A stretch of DNA of 64,000 nt. Source: JAUVHV01 sp964523875. Its GTDB lineage: Bacteria > Omnitrophota > Gorgyraeia > JABMRG01. Both the position numbers and the translations under genes were made by a program. The notes under the pieces are model-generated. The model did no database searches. It was given only the letters and a program-made list of their open reading frames with translations, and had not been told where the DNA came from. Shown one piece after another: positions 34,343-41,443 of this stretch; the first letter of the stretch is position 1, and every line of letters begins with the position of its first letter. The stretch covers positions 1 to 64,000 of the forward strand of contig CAZGAS010000001.1 in the NCBI GenBank assembly GCA_964523875.1, given 5' to 3'.

Positions 34343-34583
34343 GTTGATTTTAACTTTTTCCTTATTATCAAGTTTTACTATAAGGAAAGAAAGGGGTGTG
34401 ACCCCGTTTACGGTTATATCTTAAAGTAATTAAGTATCGTGTCCCCATAATTCTGTCCCCATAATTCCAGAGTTTATTCTGAACCATTCTTGTTTTAATA
34501 TACCTTAGTTGTTACGAAACCACACAGCCTATAGAAGCTATAATAGATTATATATAACTGACGTAACAAAAGGTGTAATTCAG
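34343..34583. repeat. Non-coding spacer with palindromes and a 14-bp tandem repeat
   Basis: Holds an inverted repeat TTTCCTTAT/ATAAGGAAA (34357-34388) that may end the tmRNA transcript, a palindrome GGGGTGTGACCCC (34393-34405), and two direct copies of TGTCCCCATAATTC (34440-34453 and 34454-34467). It looks like the debris of a REP-type mobile repeat. No gene is visible. Confidence 0.5.
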
Positions 34584-34612
34584 TTGCTTTTTGGGCTAGT
34601 TTTTGGTATAAA
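34584..34612 (+). promoter_or_regulatory. Probable promoter of the amidase-murI-que operon
   Basis: TTGCTT (34584-34589), 17 bp, TATAAA (34607-34612). The leader to the ATG at 34655 is about 36 nt with AAGGTGA as a rather distant ribosome-binding site. Confidence 0.5.
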
Positions 34613-34654
34613 TAGAAGAAGTTTTACTGTAACTAAGGTGACTTCTTCGATTCT

Positions 34655-35767
34655 ATGAAAATACAAAAATACATTATATTAATATTTACACTTTTACTTG
34701 CTGGCTGCGTTACCACACCGGTAAGAGAGAAGGCTGCGATAAAATCCCCTGCTTATTCCATAGGAGGTATATCTTATGTCAGCCTGGGCTCTGTTGTAGA
34801 TACATATAACCTAAAGTACAATTGGGATGCGATAGCGAAAAAACTGGCCCTCTATAAAGGAGACAATCAAGTAGAGCTTGCCCTGACAAGCGATATCGCG
34901 CTGGTAGATGGCCTGCCAGTAAAACTTAGCGGCCCTGTCAAGTTGTACAAAAGCAGCATAATGCTTCCAAGGGATTTTTCAGAGACAATATTAAAGAAGG
35001 CCTTTGTAAAAAAACGCGCGATTAAGGTTATAAGAAAAAAACCAGTTAAATCAGAATGCGCTTATACAATAGGAAAGATTGTCATTGACCCCGGACATGG
35101 GGGCAAGGATCCCGGCGCTATTGGCAGATTCAGTTTGAGGGAGAAGGACATTACCCTTGATATAGCAAAGAGGCTCAAGCGTCATCTTGAGCAGGCGCGT
35201 ATTGATGTCTCCCTTACACGCTCTGATGACAGCTTTGTATCGCTTTGGCGAAGAGCGGATATAGCGAATAAGAAGGGCGCGGATTTTTTTATAAGTATTC
35301 ACGCCAACGCGGCCCATTCCAGGCAGGCTAAGGGTTTTGAGGTATTTTATCTTTCAGAGGCAGTTGATGATAACGCTAGAGCGATTGCCGCGGCGGAAAA
35401 TGCTTTTTTAAAGTATGAGGATTCTTCATTTGGTTACGCAAAACCGTCGAATAGTCTGGAAGCGACATTGTGGGATATCTGTTATAGCGAAAACAGGCGC
35501 GAGTCCATTGAATTAGCGAAGTGTATTACCCGCGCCGCCTATGAGCAGCTAAAGGCAAAAGACAGGGGTCAAAAGGGCGCGCGTTTTTATGTGCTAAAGG
35601 GCGCGAAGATGCCCTCAGTCCTGATAGAGGTAGGATTCATCTCAAACAAACAGGAAGCCGCGAAGCTCAAGGATTCTTTTTATCGCGAGAAGGTAGCAAG
35701 GGCCATAGCCTCGGGTATTATATATTATAAAAATGAATATGAGACAGAAGACGGTTTTACAAGGTAA
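34655..35767 (+). CDS. N-acetylmuramoyl-L-alanine amidase (Amidase_3), lipoprotein
   Basis: Cuts the amide bond between MurNAc and the stem peptide, usually for daughter-cell separation. 370 residues: a lipobox signal (LLLAGC, Cys at about 18), a small N-terminal domain resembling copper-amine-oxidase-like sheets (about 30-125), then the zinc amidase domain (about 140-365) with VIDPGHGGKDPGAIG, KDITLDIAKRLKRHL, FISIHANAA and PSVLIEVGFISN, keeping the His and Glu ligands. Its end overlaps murI by 35 bp. Confidence 0.92.
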   Translation: MKIQKYIILIFTLLLAGCVTTPVREKAAIKSPAYSIGGISYVSLGSVVDTYNLKYNWDAIAKKLALYKGDNQVELALTSDIALVDGLPVKLSGPVKLYKSSIMLPRDFSETILKKAFVKKRAIKVIRKKPVKSECAYTIGKIVIDPGHGGKDPGAIGRFSLREKDITLDIAKRLKRHLEQARIDVSLTRSDDSFVSLWRRADIANKKGADFFISIHANAAHSRQAKGFEVFYLSEAVDDNARAIAAAENAFLKYEDSSFGYAKPSNSLEATLWDICYSENRRESIELAKCITRAAYEQLKAKDRGQKGARFYVLKGAKMPSVLIEVGFISNKQEAAKLKDSFYREKVARAIASGIIYYKNEYETEDGFTR

Positions 35768-36569
35768 CGACAACAGGCCCATAGGGGTATTTGATTCCGG
35801 TGTAGGCGGGCTTACGGTTGTAAAGGAGCTTATAAAACAGCTTCCCGGAGAGGATATAATCTATTTCGGGGATACCGCGCGTGTTCCTTATGGTACAAAG
35901 TCGCGCCAGGCTATCATAAGGTTCTCTATAGAGAACGCGATTTTTCTTCTTAAGCATAATGTAAAATTAATAGTTGTCGCGTGTAATACATCATCCAGTG
36001 TCTCGCTCGCTGCCTTGCGGAGAAACTTTAAGGTACCTATCCTGGGCGTAATTCACCCAGGCGCGTTAGAGGCAACGGCCGCGACCAGAAACAATAGAAT
36101 AGGCGTTATAGGTACTACCGCTACAATCACAAGCAACGCTTATGAAAAACAGATATTAAAGATTGATACTTGTTTTAAGGTATTTTCACAAAGCTGTCCT
36201 CTCTTTGTGTCTTTAGCTGAGGAGGGCTGGCTTGATGGAAAGATTACACGTGATATCGCGCGTTCGTATATAGCGCCTCTTAATTCCAGGTCTATAGACA
36301 CCTTAATATTGGGTTGTACACATTACCCGTTGCTTAAAAAGGCAATAGCGAAAGTTACAGGCAAGGATATCGTACTTATAGATTCAGCGGCATCCATAGC
36401 GAGATCAGCTAAGATGTTATTGAAGAAAGAAGGCAAGTTAAGCAAAAACCAGCGTAACGCGCGGGCAAATTTTTTTGTAACTGACGCGCCAGGGCATTTT
36501 AAGGATATAGGAGAGAAGTTTTTAGGAAAAGAGCTTATTAACGTGAGGAAAACAGATTATGGGATATAG
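35733..36569 (+). CDS. murI: Glutamate racemase
   Basis: Makes D-glutamate for peptidoglycan. 278 residues. Both catalytic cysteines are in place: VACNTSS (first) and LGCTHYP (second); FDSGVGGLTVVKEL and YFGDTARVPYG are further signatures. The start lies inside the amidase gene; ATG at 35733 or 35739 both fit. The 3' end overlaps queD by 11 bp, so the operon continues without gaps. Confidence 0.97.
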   Translation: MNMRQKTVLQGNDNRPIGVFDSGVGGLTVVKELIKQLPGEDIIYFGDTARVPYGTKSRQAIIRFSIENAIFLLKHNVKLIVVACNTSSSVSLAALRRNFKVPILGVIHPGALEATAATRNNRIGVIGTTATITSNAYEKQILKIDTCFKVFSQSCPLFVSLAEEGWLDGKITRDIARSYIAPLNSRSIDTLILGCTHYPLLKKAIAKVTGKDIVLIDSAASIARSAKMLLKKEGKLSKNQRNARANFFVTDAPGHFKDIGEKFLGKELINVRKTDYGI

Positions 36570-36942
36570 ATTAAAGGTTGAGTCGTCTTTTTCCGCGGCG
36601 CACCGTTTGAGAGAGTATCATGGTAAATGCGAGAGCCTGCATGGGCATAACTGGAAGGTAGAGATATCCATTGTATCGGATACCCTGGATAAGGCCGGGA
36701 TGGTACTGGATTTTAAAAAGATAAAGGCTATGCTGAGTAAGATACTTGGTGAGCTTGATCATAAAGAACTGAACAAACTGTCTCATTTTAAGAAGTATAA
36801 CCCCACATCCGAGTTGATAGCTGAATATATATTTAATAGGTGCAGCAGGAGATTACGAGCCCCCTTAGTATTAGAGAGCGTGTCTGTATGGGAGACGCCG
36901 AGTTCCTGCGCTGTCTATTATAAGAATCCGGATGATAAATAG
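36559..36942 (+). CDS. queD: 6-carboxytetrahydropterin synthase
   Basis: Second step of queuosine biosynthesis: converts dihydroneopterin triphosphate to 6-carboxytetrahydropterin. 127 residues. Zinc ligands are in FSAAHRLREYHGKCESLHGHNW (His residues; Cys is catalytic), and LDHKELN plus ESVSVWETPSSCAVY complete the family pattern. It overlaps murI by 11 bp and queC by 11 bp. Confidence 0.95.
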   Translation: MGYRLKVESSFSAAHRLREYHGKCESLHGHNWKVEISIVSDTLDKAGMVLDFKKIKAMLSKILGELDHKELNKLSHFKKYNPTSELIAEYIFNRCSRRLRAPLVLESVSVWETPSSCAVYYKNPDDK

Positions 36943-37669
36943 AAAGCCGGCAATTATGAAGAGAGTTAGAAGTTCAGTTAAAAAGCCCGGACACAAAGCA
37001 GCCCCTGTTGTAAAGAAAGCCGTAGTCCTGCTTTCAGGCGGGCTCGACTCAGCGACAGTCTTTTCTTACGCCTTGTCAAAAGGCTATGAAGTTTTTTGTC
37101 TCAGCTTTGATTATGGCCAGAGACACAAGAAGGAATTACAGTGTGCCAAGCGCCTCGCTAAATTAAATAATTCTAACTGGCAATTGGTAAAGATGTCTTT
37201 TCCATGGAAAGGAAGCGCGTTGCTTGATAAGAAAACGCAGCTTTCACAATCCGGAAAGATTACAAAGTCGATACCAAACACTTATGTCCCCTCGCGCAAC
37301 ATTATATTTTTAAGTTATGCCGCTTCCTACGCGGAGGTAATAGGCGCGGATACGATATTCATCGGGGCAAATCAGATAGATTATAGCGGATATCCTGATT
37401 GCAGAAGTTCTTTTTTATCCGCTTTTGAGTCAGCGGTTAACAAGGGCACAAAAAGAGGTGTTAGCGGTAAAAAGATAAAAATAACCTCCCCATTGATTCT
37501 AAAGAATAAGAAGGATATAATAAAGATGGGTTCTAAGCTTGGTGTGTTATTTCAGTACACATGGAGCTGTTATGAGGGGGGGAGTTCTCCATGCGGAAAG
37601 TGCGACTCGTGTGTAATTCGAAAAAAGGGATTTGATGCCGCTGGCATTAAGGACCCATTAAGAAAATAA
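36932..37669 (+). CDS. queC: 7-cyano-7-deazaguanine synthase
   Basis: ATP-dependent step giving preQ0 from 7-carboxy-7-deazaguanine. 245 residues. The PP-loop VVLLSGGLDSATVF, SFDYGQRHKKEL, YVPSRNIIFLSYAASYAE and the C-terminal zinc site CYEGGSSPCGKCDSCVIR are all visible. A basic N-terminal extension of about 30 residues precedes the domain; the ATG at 36956 could be an alternative start. It overlaps queD by 11 bp and queE by 1 bp. Confidence 0.96.
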   Translation: MINRKPAIMKRVRSSVKKPGHKAAPVVKKAVVLLSGGLDSATVFSYALSKGYEVFCLSFDYGQRHKKELQCAKRLAKLNNSNWQLVKMSFPWKGSALLDKKTQLSQSGKITKSIPNTYVPSRNIIFLSYAASYAEVIGADTIFIGANQIDYSGYPDCRSSFLSAFESAVNKGTKRGVSGKKIKITSPLILKNKKDIIKMGSKLGVLFQYTWSCYEGGSSPCGKCDSCVIRKKGFDAAGIKDPLRK

Positions 37670-38364
37670 TGGATGACAAGGCAGAGATTATAGAGATATT
37701 CTCTTCTGTGCAGGGAGAGGGCTTACATATAGGCAGGAGGCAGATTTTCCTACGTTTTAAAGGGTGTAACCTGGATTGTAGCTTTTGCGATACAGATAAA
37801 GAACAGCCCGCCGCTCTATATGACATAGATGAAGTCCTTGAAAAGATAGACATCCTTAACATCTCAAGTATACACAACGCGGTTGTCATAACAGGTGGTG
37901 AACCTCTCTTGCGTAGTAAATTTTTAAAGAGGCTCTTGCCAAGAGTCAGGGAGAGGGGTTTTAAGGTCTGCCTCGAGACTAATGCTACATTGGCAAAAAA
38001 CCTTTCTGATGTTATAGAGTATCTGGACACTATATTTGTTGATATAAAACTGCCAAGTGTTGGTAAAAATAAACCATGCTGGCAGGAACATAAGGATTTT
38101 TTAGAGGTAGCCTTTGACAAAGAATTTTTTGTCAAGGTTGTGGTTTCAAGTAGTATAGATATCGCGGAATTTGATAAGGCGATAGAGCTTGTCAGGCACG
38201 CTAGCTTTGATATACCGTTTGTTATCCAGCCTGAGACTAAGAAGGGTTGCTCTAAATTGAATATATCAGCTGATGAGATACTAAACCTGCAGGAGATGGC
38301 CCTTAAGCGGCTAAATAATGTTTTGGTAATTCCTCAGGCGCATAAGATGATGGGGATAAGATGA
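37669..38364 (+). CDS. queE: 7-carboxy-7-deazaguanine synthase (radical SAM)
   Basis: Radical SAM enzyme rearranging 6-carboxytetrahydropterin to 7-carboxy-7-deazaguanine. 231 residues. The cluster motif is CNLDCSFCD (CxxxCxxC), preceded by SSVQGEGLHIGRRQIFLRF and followed by VVITGGEPLL, which is the SAM-binding GGE motif. It overlaps queC (TAATG) and queF (4 bp). Confidence 0.96.
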   Translation: MDDKAEIIEIFSSVQGEGLHIGRRQIFLRFKGCNLDCSFCDTDKEQPAALYDIDEVLEKIDILNISSIHNAVVITGGEPLLRSKFLKRLLPRVRERGFKVCLETNATLAKNLSDVIEYLDTIFVDIKLPSVGKNKPCWQEHKDFLEVAFDKEFFVKVVVSSSIDIAEFDKAIELVRHASFDIPFVIQPETKKGCSKLNISADEILNLQEMALKRLNNVLVIPQAHKMMGIR

Positions 38365-38756
38365 AAAAGACATATAAAAATTTACAGAATGATATACGGG
38401 ATTTAGATATCCTGAAGATTGAGAGATGGAAAAATAAATATCCCGATAGAGACTATACGGTTTCTATAAAGACTGATGAGTTTACTTGTATATGCCCGAA
38501 GACAGGCCTGCCGGATTATGCCGCTATATCTATAGACTATAACCCTGATAAGTATTGTGTCGAGCTTAAATCATTCAAGCTCTATCTGTTAGCCTATAGA
38601 AATATCGGAATTTTCCATGAGCATGTTATAAACAGAATCCTGGATGATTTTATTAAATCATGCAATCCGCGTTACGCGAAAATTATTGGTGAATTTGGTT
38701 TAAGGGGTGGGATAAGGACAACAGTGAGTAGAGAGCATGAGAGAGATAGAAGCTAA
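38361..38756 (+). CDS. queF: NADPH-dependent preQ0 reductase
   Basis: Reduces preQ0 to preQ1, the last soluble step before insertion in tRNA. 131 residues, short YkvM-type QueF. The catalytic Cys is in FTCICPKTGLPDYA; ELKSFKLYLLAYRNIGIFHEHVIN includes the conserved Glu and His. It completes a queD-C-E-F set. The tgt and queA genes are not in the window. It overlaps the fumarase gene by 20 bp. Confidence 0.95.
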   Translation: MKKTYKNLQNDIRDLDILKIERWKNKYPDRDYTVSIKTDEFTCICPKTGLPDYAAISIDYNPDKYCVELKSFKLYLLAYRNIGIFHEHVINRILDDFIKSCNPRYAKIIGEFGLRGGIRTTVSREHERDRS

Positions 38757-39576
38757 AAAAATAAGAGAGGCTGTAAAGAGCCTGGCAATAAAGGCGAATT
38801 TTTCGTTACGCGAAGATATACTTAGCGCCTTGAAGAAGGCCTTTAGCCGGGAGAAGAAGCCTTACGCGAAAAGGACTCTTAAGATACTGATTGATAACGC
38901 TAAGATAGCGAAATCAGAAAGAATACCAATATGTCAGGATACAGGCTTTGCGGAGGTTTTTTGTAATATCGGAGGGGATGTCCATGTTAGGGGTGATATA
39001 GCCAGGGCTATAACAGAGGGCATAAAACTTGCTTATGCTGAGGGCTTTTTAAGGAAGTCTGTTGTATCAGACCCTATCCTGAGAAAGAATACAGGTACTA
39101 ATACGCCTTGCGTAATCCATTATGATATTGTAAAGGGGGATAAGATAAAACTGGCAGTTCTTCCTAAAGGATTTGGCAGTGAAAACGCCAGTACTGTTAC
39201 GATGTTAAGGCCTACAGCGTCAGAGGCTGAGATTATAACCCATATAGTAGAAGCAGTAAAGTCTTCCGCCGCGGATGCCTGCCCACCTATAGTAGTGGGA
39301 ATAGGCATAGGCGGTACGCTTGATAAAGCAGCGCTATTGGCTATGAAGGCTATACTCAGGCCCATAGGTAAAAAGAGTCCTAAGAAGCATATCGCGCGTA
39401 TGGAAAGAGAGATATTAATGAGATTAAATAAGACGGATATAGGGCCTGCCGGGTTAGGTGGAAAAACCACATGCCTGGGTGTAAATATTTTGCCTTTTCC
39501 TACGCATATAGCCGGCCTCCCTGTTTGTATAAAAATAAGCTGTCACGCTACTCGCAGCGCCAGTTCTATTATATGA
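38737..39576 (+). CDS. Fumarate hydratase class I, alpha subunit
   Basis: Catalytic 4Fe-4S subunit of a two-part class I hydro-lyase, fumarase or possibly L(+)-tartrate dehydratase. 279 residues. ICQDTGFAEVFCNIG carries one cluster Cys; NTGTNTPCVIHYDIV and the stretch LPKGFGSENAS, GIGIGGTLDKAALLAMKA and GLGGKTTCLGVNI are family motifs. The beta subunit follows after 18 nt. The position after the que operon is unusual; the 20-bp overlap with queF suggests co-transcription. Fumarase is the more likely activity given pckG. Confidence 0.92.
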   Translation: MREIEAKKIREAVKSLAIKANFSLREDILSALKKAFSREKKPYAKRTLKILIDNAKIAKSERIPICQDTGFAEVFCNIGGDVHVRGDIARAITEGIKLAYAEGFLRKSVVSDPILRKNTGTNTPCVIHYDIVKGDKIKLAVLPKGFGSENASTVTMLRPTASEAEIITHIVEAVKSSAADACPPIVVGIGIGGTLDKAALLAMKAILRPIGKKSPKKHIARMEREILMRLNKTDIGPAGLGGKTTCLGVNILPFPTHIAGLPVCIKISCHATRSASSII

Positions 39577-39594
39577 TTTATAGCGTAGGAAATT

Positions 39595-40134
39595 GTGCGA
39601 AACGCATATTTTATGAAAAGAATATACCTACCACTAACTAAAGATGCAAGAGTAAAACTGAGAGCGGGAGATGAACTGCTTTTATGCGGTAAGCTTTATG
39701 CGGCACGTGATATGGCGCATAAAAGATTTGATAACGCGCTTAAAAAAAACCAGTCTTTGCCCCTTGACCTAAGAGATAATCTTATATATTATTGCGGGCC
39801 GACACCAGCGCGCCCGGGTGCTGTGATAGGTTCATGTGGGCCAACAACATCAAAACGCATGGATGGTTTTACGCCTAGGTTATTAAAAGAGGGATTAGCC
39901 GGTTCTATAGGAAAAGGAAGACGATGCCAGGATGTAATAGAGGCTATTAAAAGGTATAAAGCGGTATATCTTGTAACTGTAGGCGGAGCGGGGGCATATC
40001 TTTCAAAGAGGATACAAAAGGCAAGGATAATCGCGTATAAGGATCTAGGCTGTGAGGGGCTGTATGAGTTTTATGTTAAGGATTTTCCAGTAACAGTAGC
40101 TATAGACTCAAAAGGCCGGAGTATATTCAAATAA
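39595..40134 (+). CDS. Fumarate hydratase class I, beta subunit
   Basis: Swivelling-domain partner of the preceding gene, up to 179 residues. Signatures: RAGDELLLCGKLYAARDMAHKRF, YYCGPTPARPGAVIGSCGPTTSKRMD and TVGGAGAYLSKRI. The start is either the GTG at 39595 (AGGA just upstream) or the ATG at 39613, which gives the more typical MKRIYLPLTKD beginning. rph follows after 20 nt. Confidence 0.92.
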   Translation: MRNAYFMKRIYLPLTKDARVKLRAGDELLLCGKLYAARDMAHKRFDNALKKNQSLPLDLRDNLIYYCGPTPARPGAVIGSCGPTTSKRMDGFTPRLLKEGLAGSIGKGRRCQDVIEAIKRYKAVYLVTVGGAGAYLSKRIQKARIIAYKDLGCEGLYEFYVKDFPVTVAIDSKGRSIFK

Positions 40135-40154
40135 CCAGAGAGTAAAGGAATATT

Positions 40155-40841
40155 ATGAGAAAAGTAACTATCAGGACAGGTTTTATCAAATACGCGGAAG
40201 GTAGCTGCCTTATCGAGTTTGGTAACACAAAGGTTATATGTACCGCGTCTCTGGAAGATGGTGTACCACCATTTTTAAGAGGAAAAGGTTCCGGTTGGAT
40301 TACAGCGGAGTATAGCATGCTTCCACGCTCCTGCACAAAAAGAACCCCAAGGGAATCTTCCAAGGGCAAGGTTGGCGGCAGGACTCATGAGATACAGCGG
40401 CTCATAGGAAGGTCGTTAAGGTCGGTTGTGGATATGCGCCTGTTAGGAGAGCGGACGATATGGATAGATTGTGATGTAATTCAGGGTGATGGTGGAACCA
40501 GGACAGCCAGCATAACAGGCGCGTTCATAGCCCTTGTTATATGTCTTAAAAAGATGAAAAAAGATAAGCTTATAGAGTCTATACCTGTTAAAGACTATGT
40601 TGCCGCGGTTAGTGTAGGGATTTTAGGTGAAGATATTGCCCTTGATCTTGATTACGCGAAAGATTCTAAGGCAGATGTTGATATGAACGTGGTAATGACA
40701 TCATCCGGAAAATTTATTGAAATCCAGGGTACAGCGGAAGGTGAACCATTCAGTGCCACGCAGATGAAAAAAATGATATTATTAGCGGAGAGCGGGATTA
40801 AAAAGCTTATAGCAAAGCAGAAAGAGATATTAAAGGTTTGA
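40155..40841 (+). CDS. rph: Ribonuclease PH
   Basis: Phosphorolytic 3'-exonuclease trimming tRNA precursors. 228 residues. Motifs: EGSCLIEFGNTKVICTAS, GSGWITAEYSMLPRSCTKR, EIQRLIGRSLRSVVDM, IDCDVIQGDGGTRTASITGA and FIEIQGTAEGEPFS. AAAGGAAT precedes the ATG. The stop overlaps rdgB by 4 bases, the classic rph-rdgB pair. Confidence 0.97.
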   Translation: MRKVTIRTGFIKYAEGSCLIEFGNTKVICTASLEDGVPPFLRGKGSGWITAEYSMLPRSCTKRTPRESSKGKVGGRTHEIQRLIGRSLRSVVDMRLLGERTIWIDCDVIQGDGGTRTASITGAFIALVICLKKMKKDKLIESIPVKDYVAAVSVGILGEDIALDLDYAKDSKADVDMNVVMTSSGKFIEIQGTAEGEPFSATQMKKMILLAESGIKKLIAKQKEILKV

Positions 40842-41443
40842 AAGAGCTTTTATTGGCAACAAGCAACGCTAAGAAACTTGCTGAATTAAAAAGGATGCTC
40901 AGGGGCCATGGCATAAGAATTCTTGGATTGAATAGTTTTAAGACGCTTGGAAAAGTAGAAGAAGATCAAAAGACATTTAAGGCAAATGCCAGGAAAAAAG
41001 CAATAGAGATATCCAAAAGAGTGGATAAGCTTGTTATGGCTGATGATTCCGGCCTTGAGGTTCCCGCTCTTGGCAACAGGCCGGGTATATATTCCGCGCG
41101 CTATGCCGGTGCTTCGCAGGATGATAATAAAAATATCAATAAACTGCTTAAAGAGATGAAACACTTTAAAGGCAGAAAGAGGAAGGCGCGTTTTCGGTGT
41201 GCTGTATGCCTTTCAAAGGGCGATAAGGTTATCAGCATGGTAGAGGGCAGAGTTGATGGCAGTATAGCCTTAAAAAGGCAAGGTGTCGGCGGGTTTGGTT
41301 ATGATCCTGTTTTTGTTCCCGAAGGTTTTGGCAAGACCTTTGCTCAACTTAATTCCGCTACAAAAGACAGTATTAGTCATAGAGGCAGGGCCCTAATAGA
41401 GGCGAGGCAGGCTATTCTCCAATACTTCCAAAGATATTATTAA
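40838..41443 (+). CDS. rdgB: XTP/dITP diphosphatase
   Basis: House-cleaning enzyme hydrolysing dITP, XTP and similar non-canonical nucleotides. 201 residues. LLATSNAKKLAEL, ADDSGLEVPALGNRPGIYSARYAG, GGFGYDPVFVPEG and SHRGRAL are signatures. The start is TTG, overlapping the rph stop (TTGA), with AAAGG upstream. It runs 32 bp into the end of the convergent AsmA-like gene. Confidence 0.96.
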   Translation: MKELLLATSNAKKLAELKRMLRGHGIRILGLNSFKTLGKVEEDQKTFKANARKKAIEISKRVDKLVMADDSGLEVPALGNRPGIYSARYAGASQDDNKNINKLLKEMKHFKGRKRKARFRCAVCLSKGDKVISMVEGRVDGSIALKRQGVGGFGYDPVFVPEGFGKTFAQLNSATKDSISHRGRALIEARQAILQYFQRYY

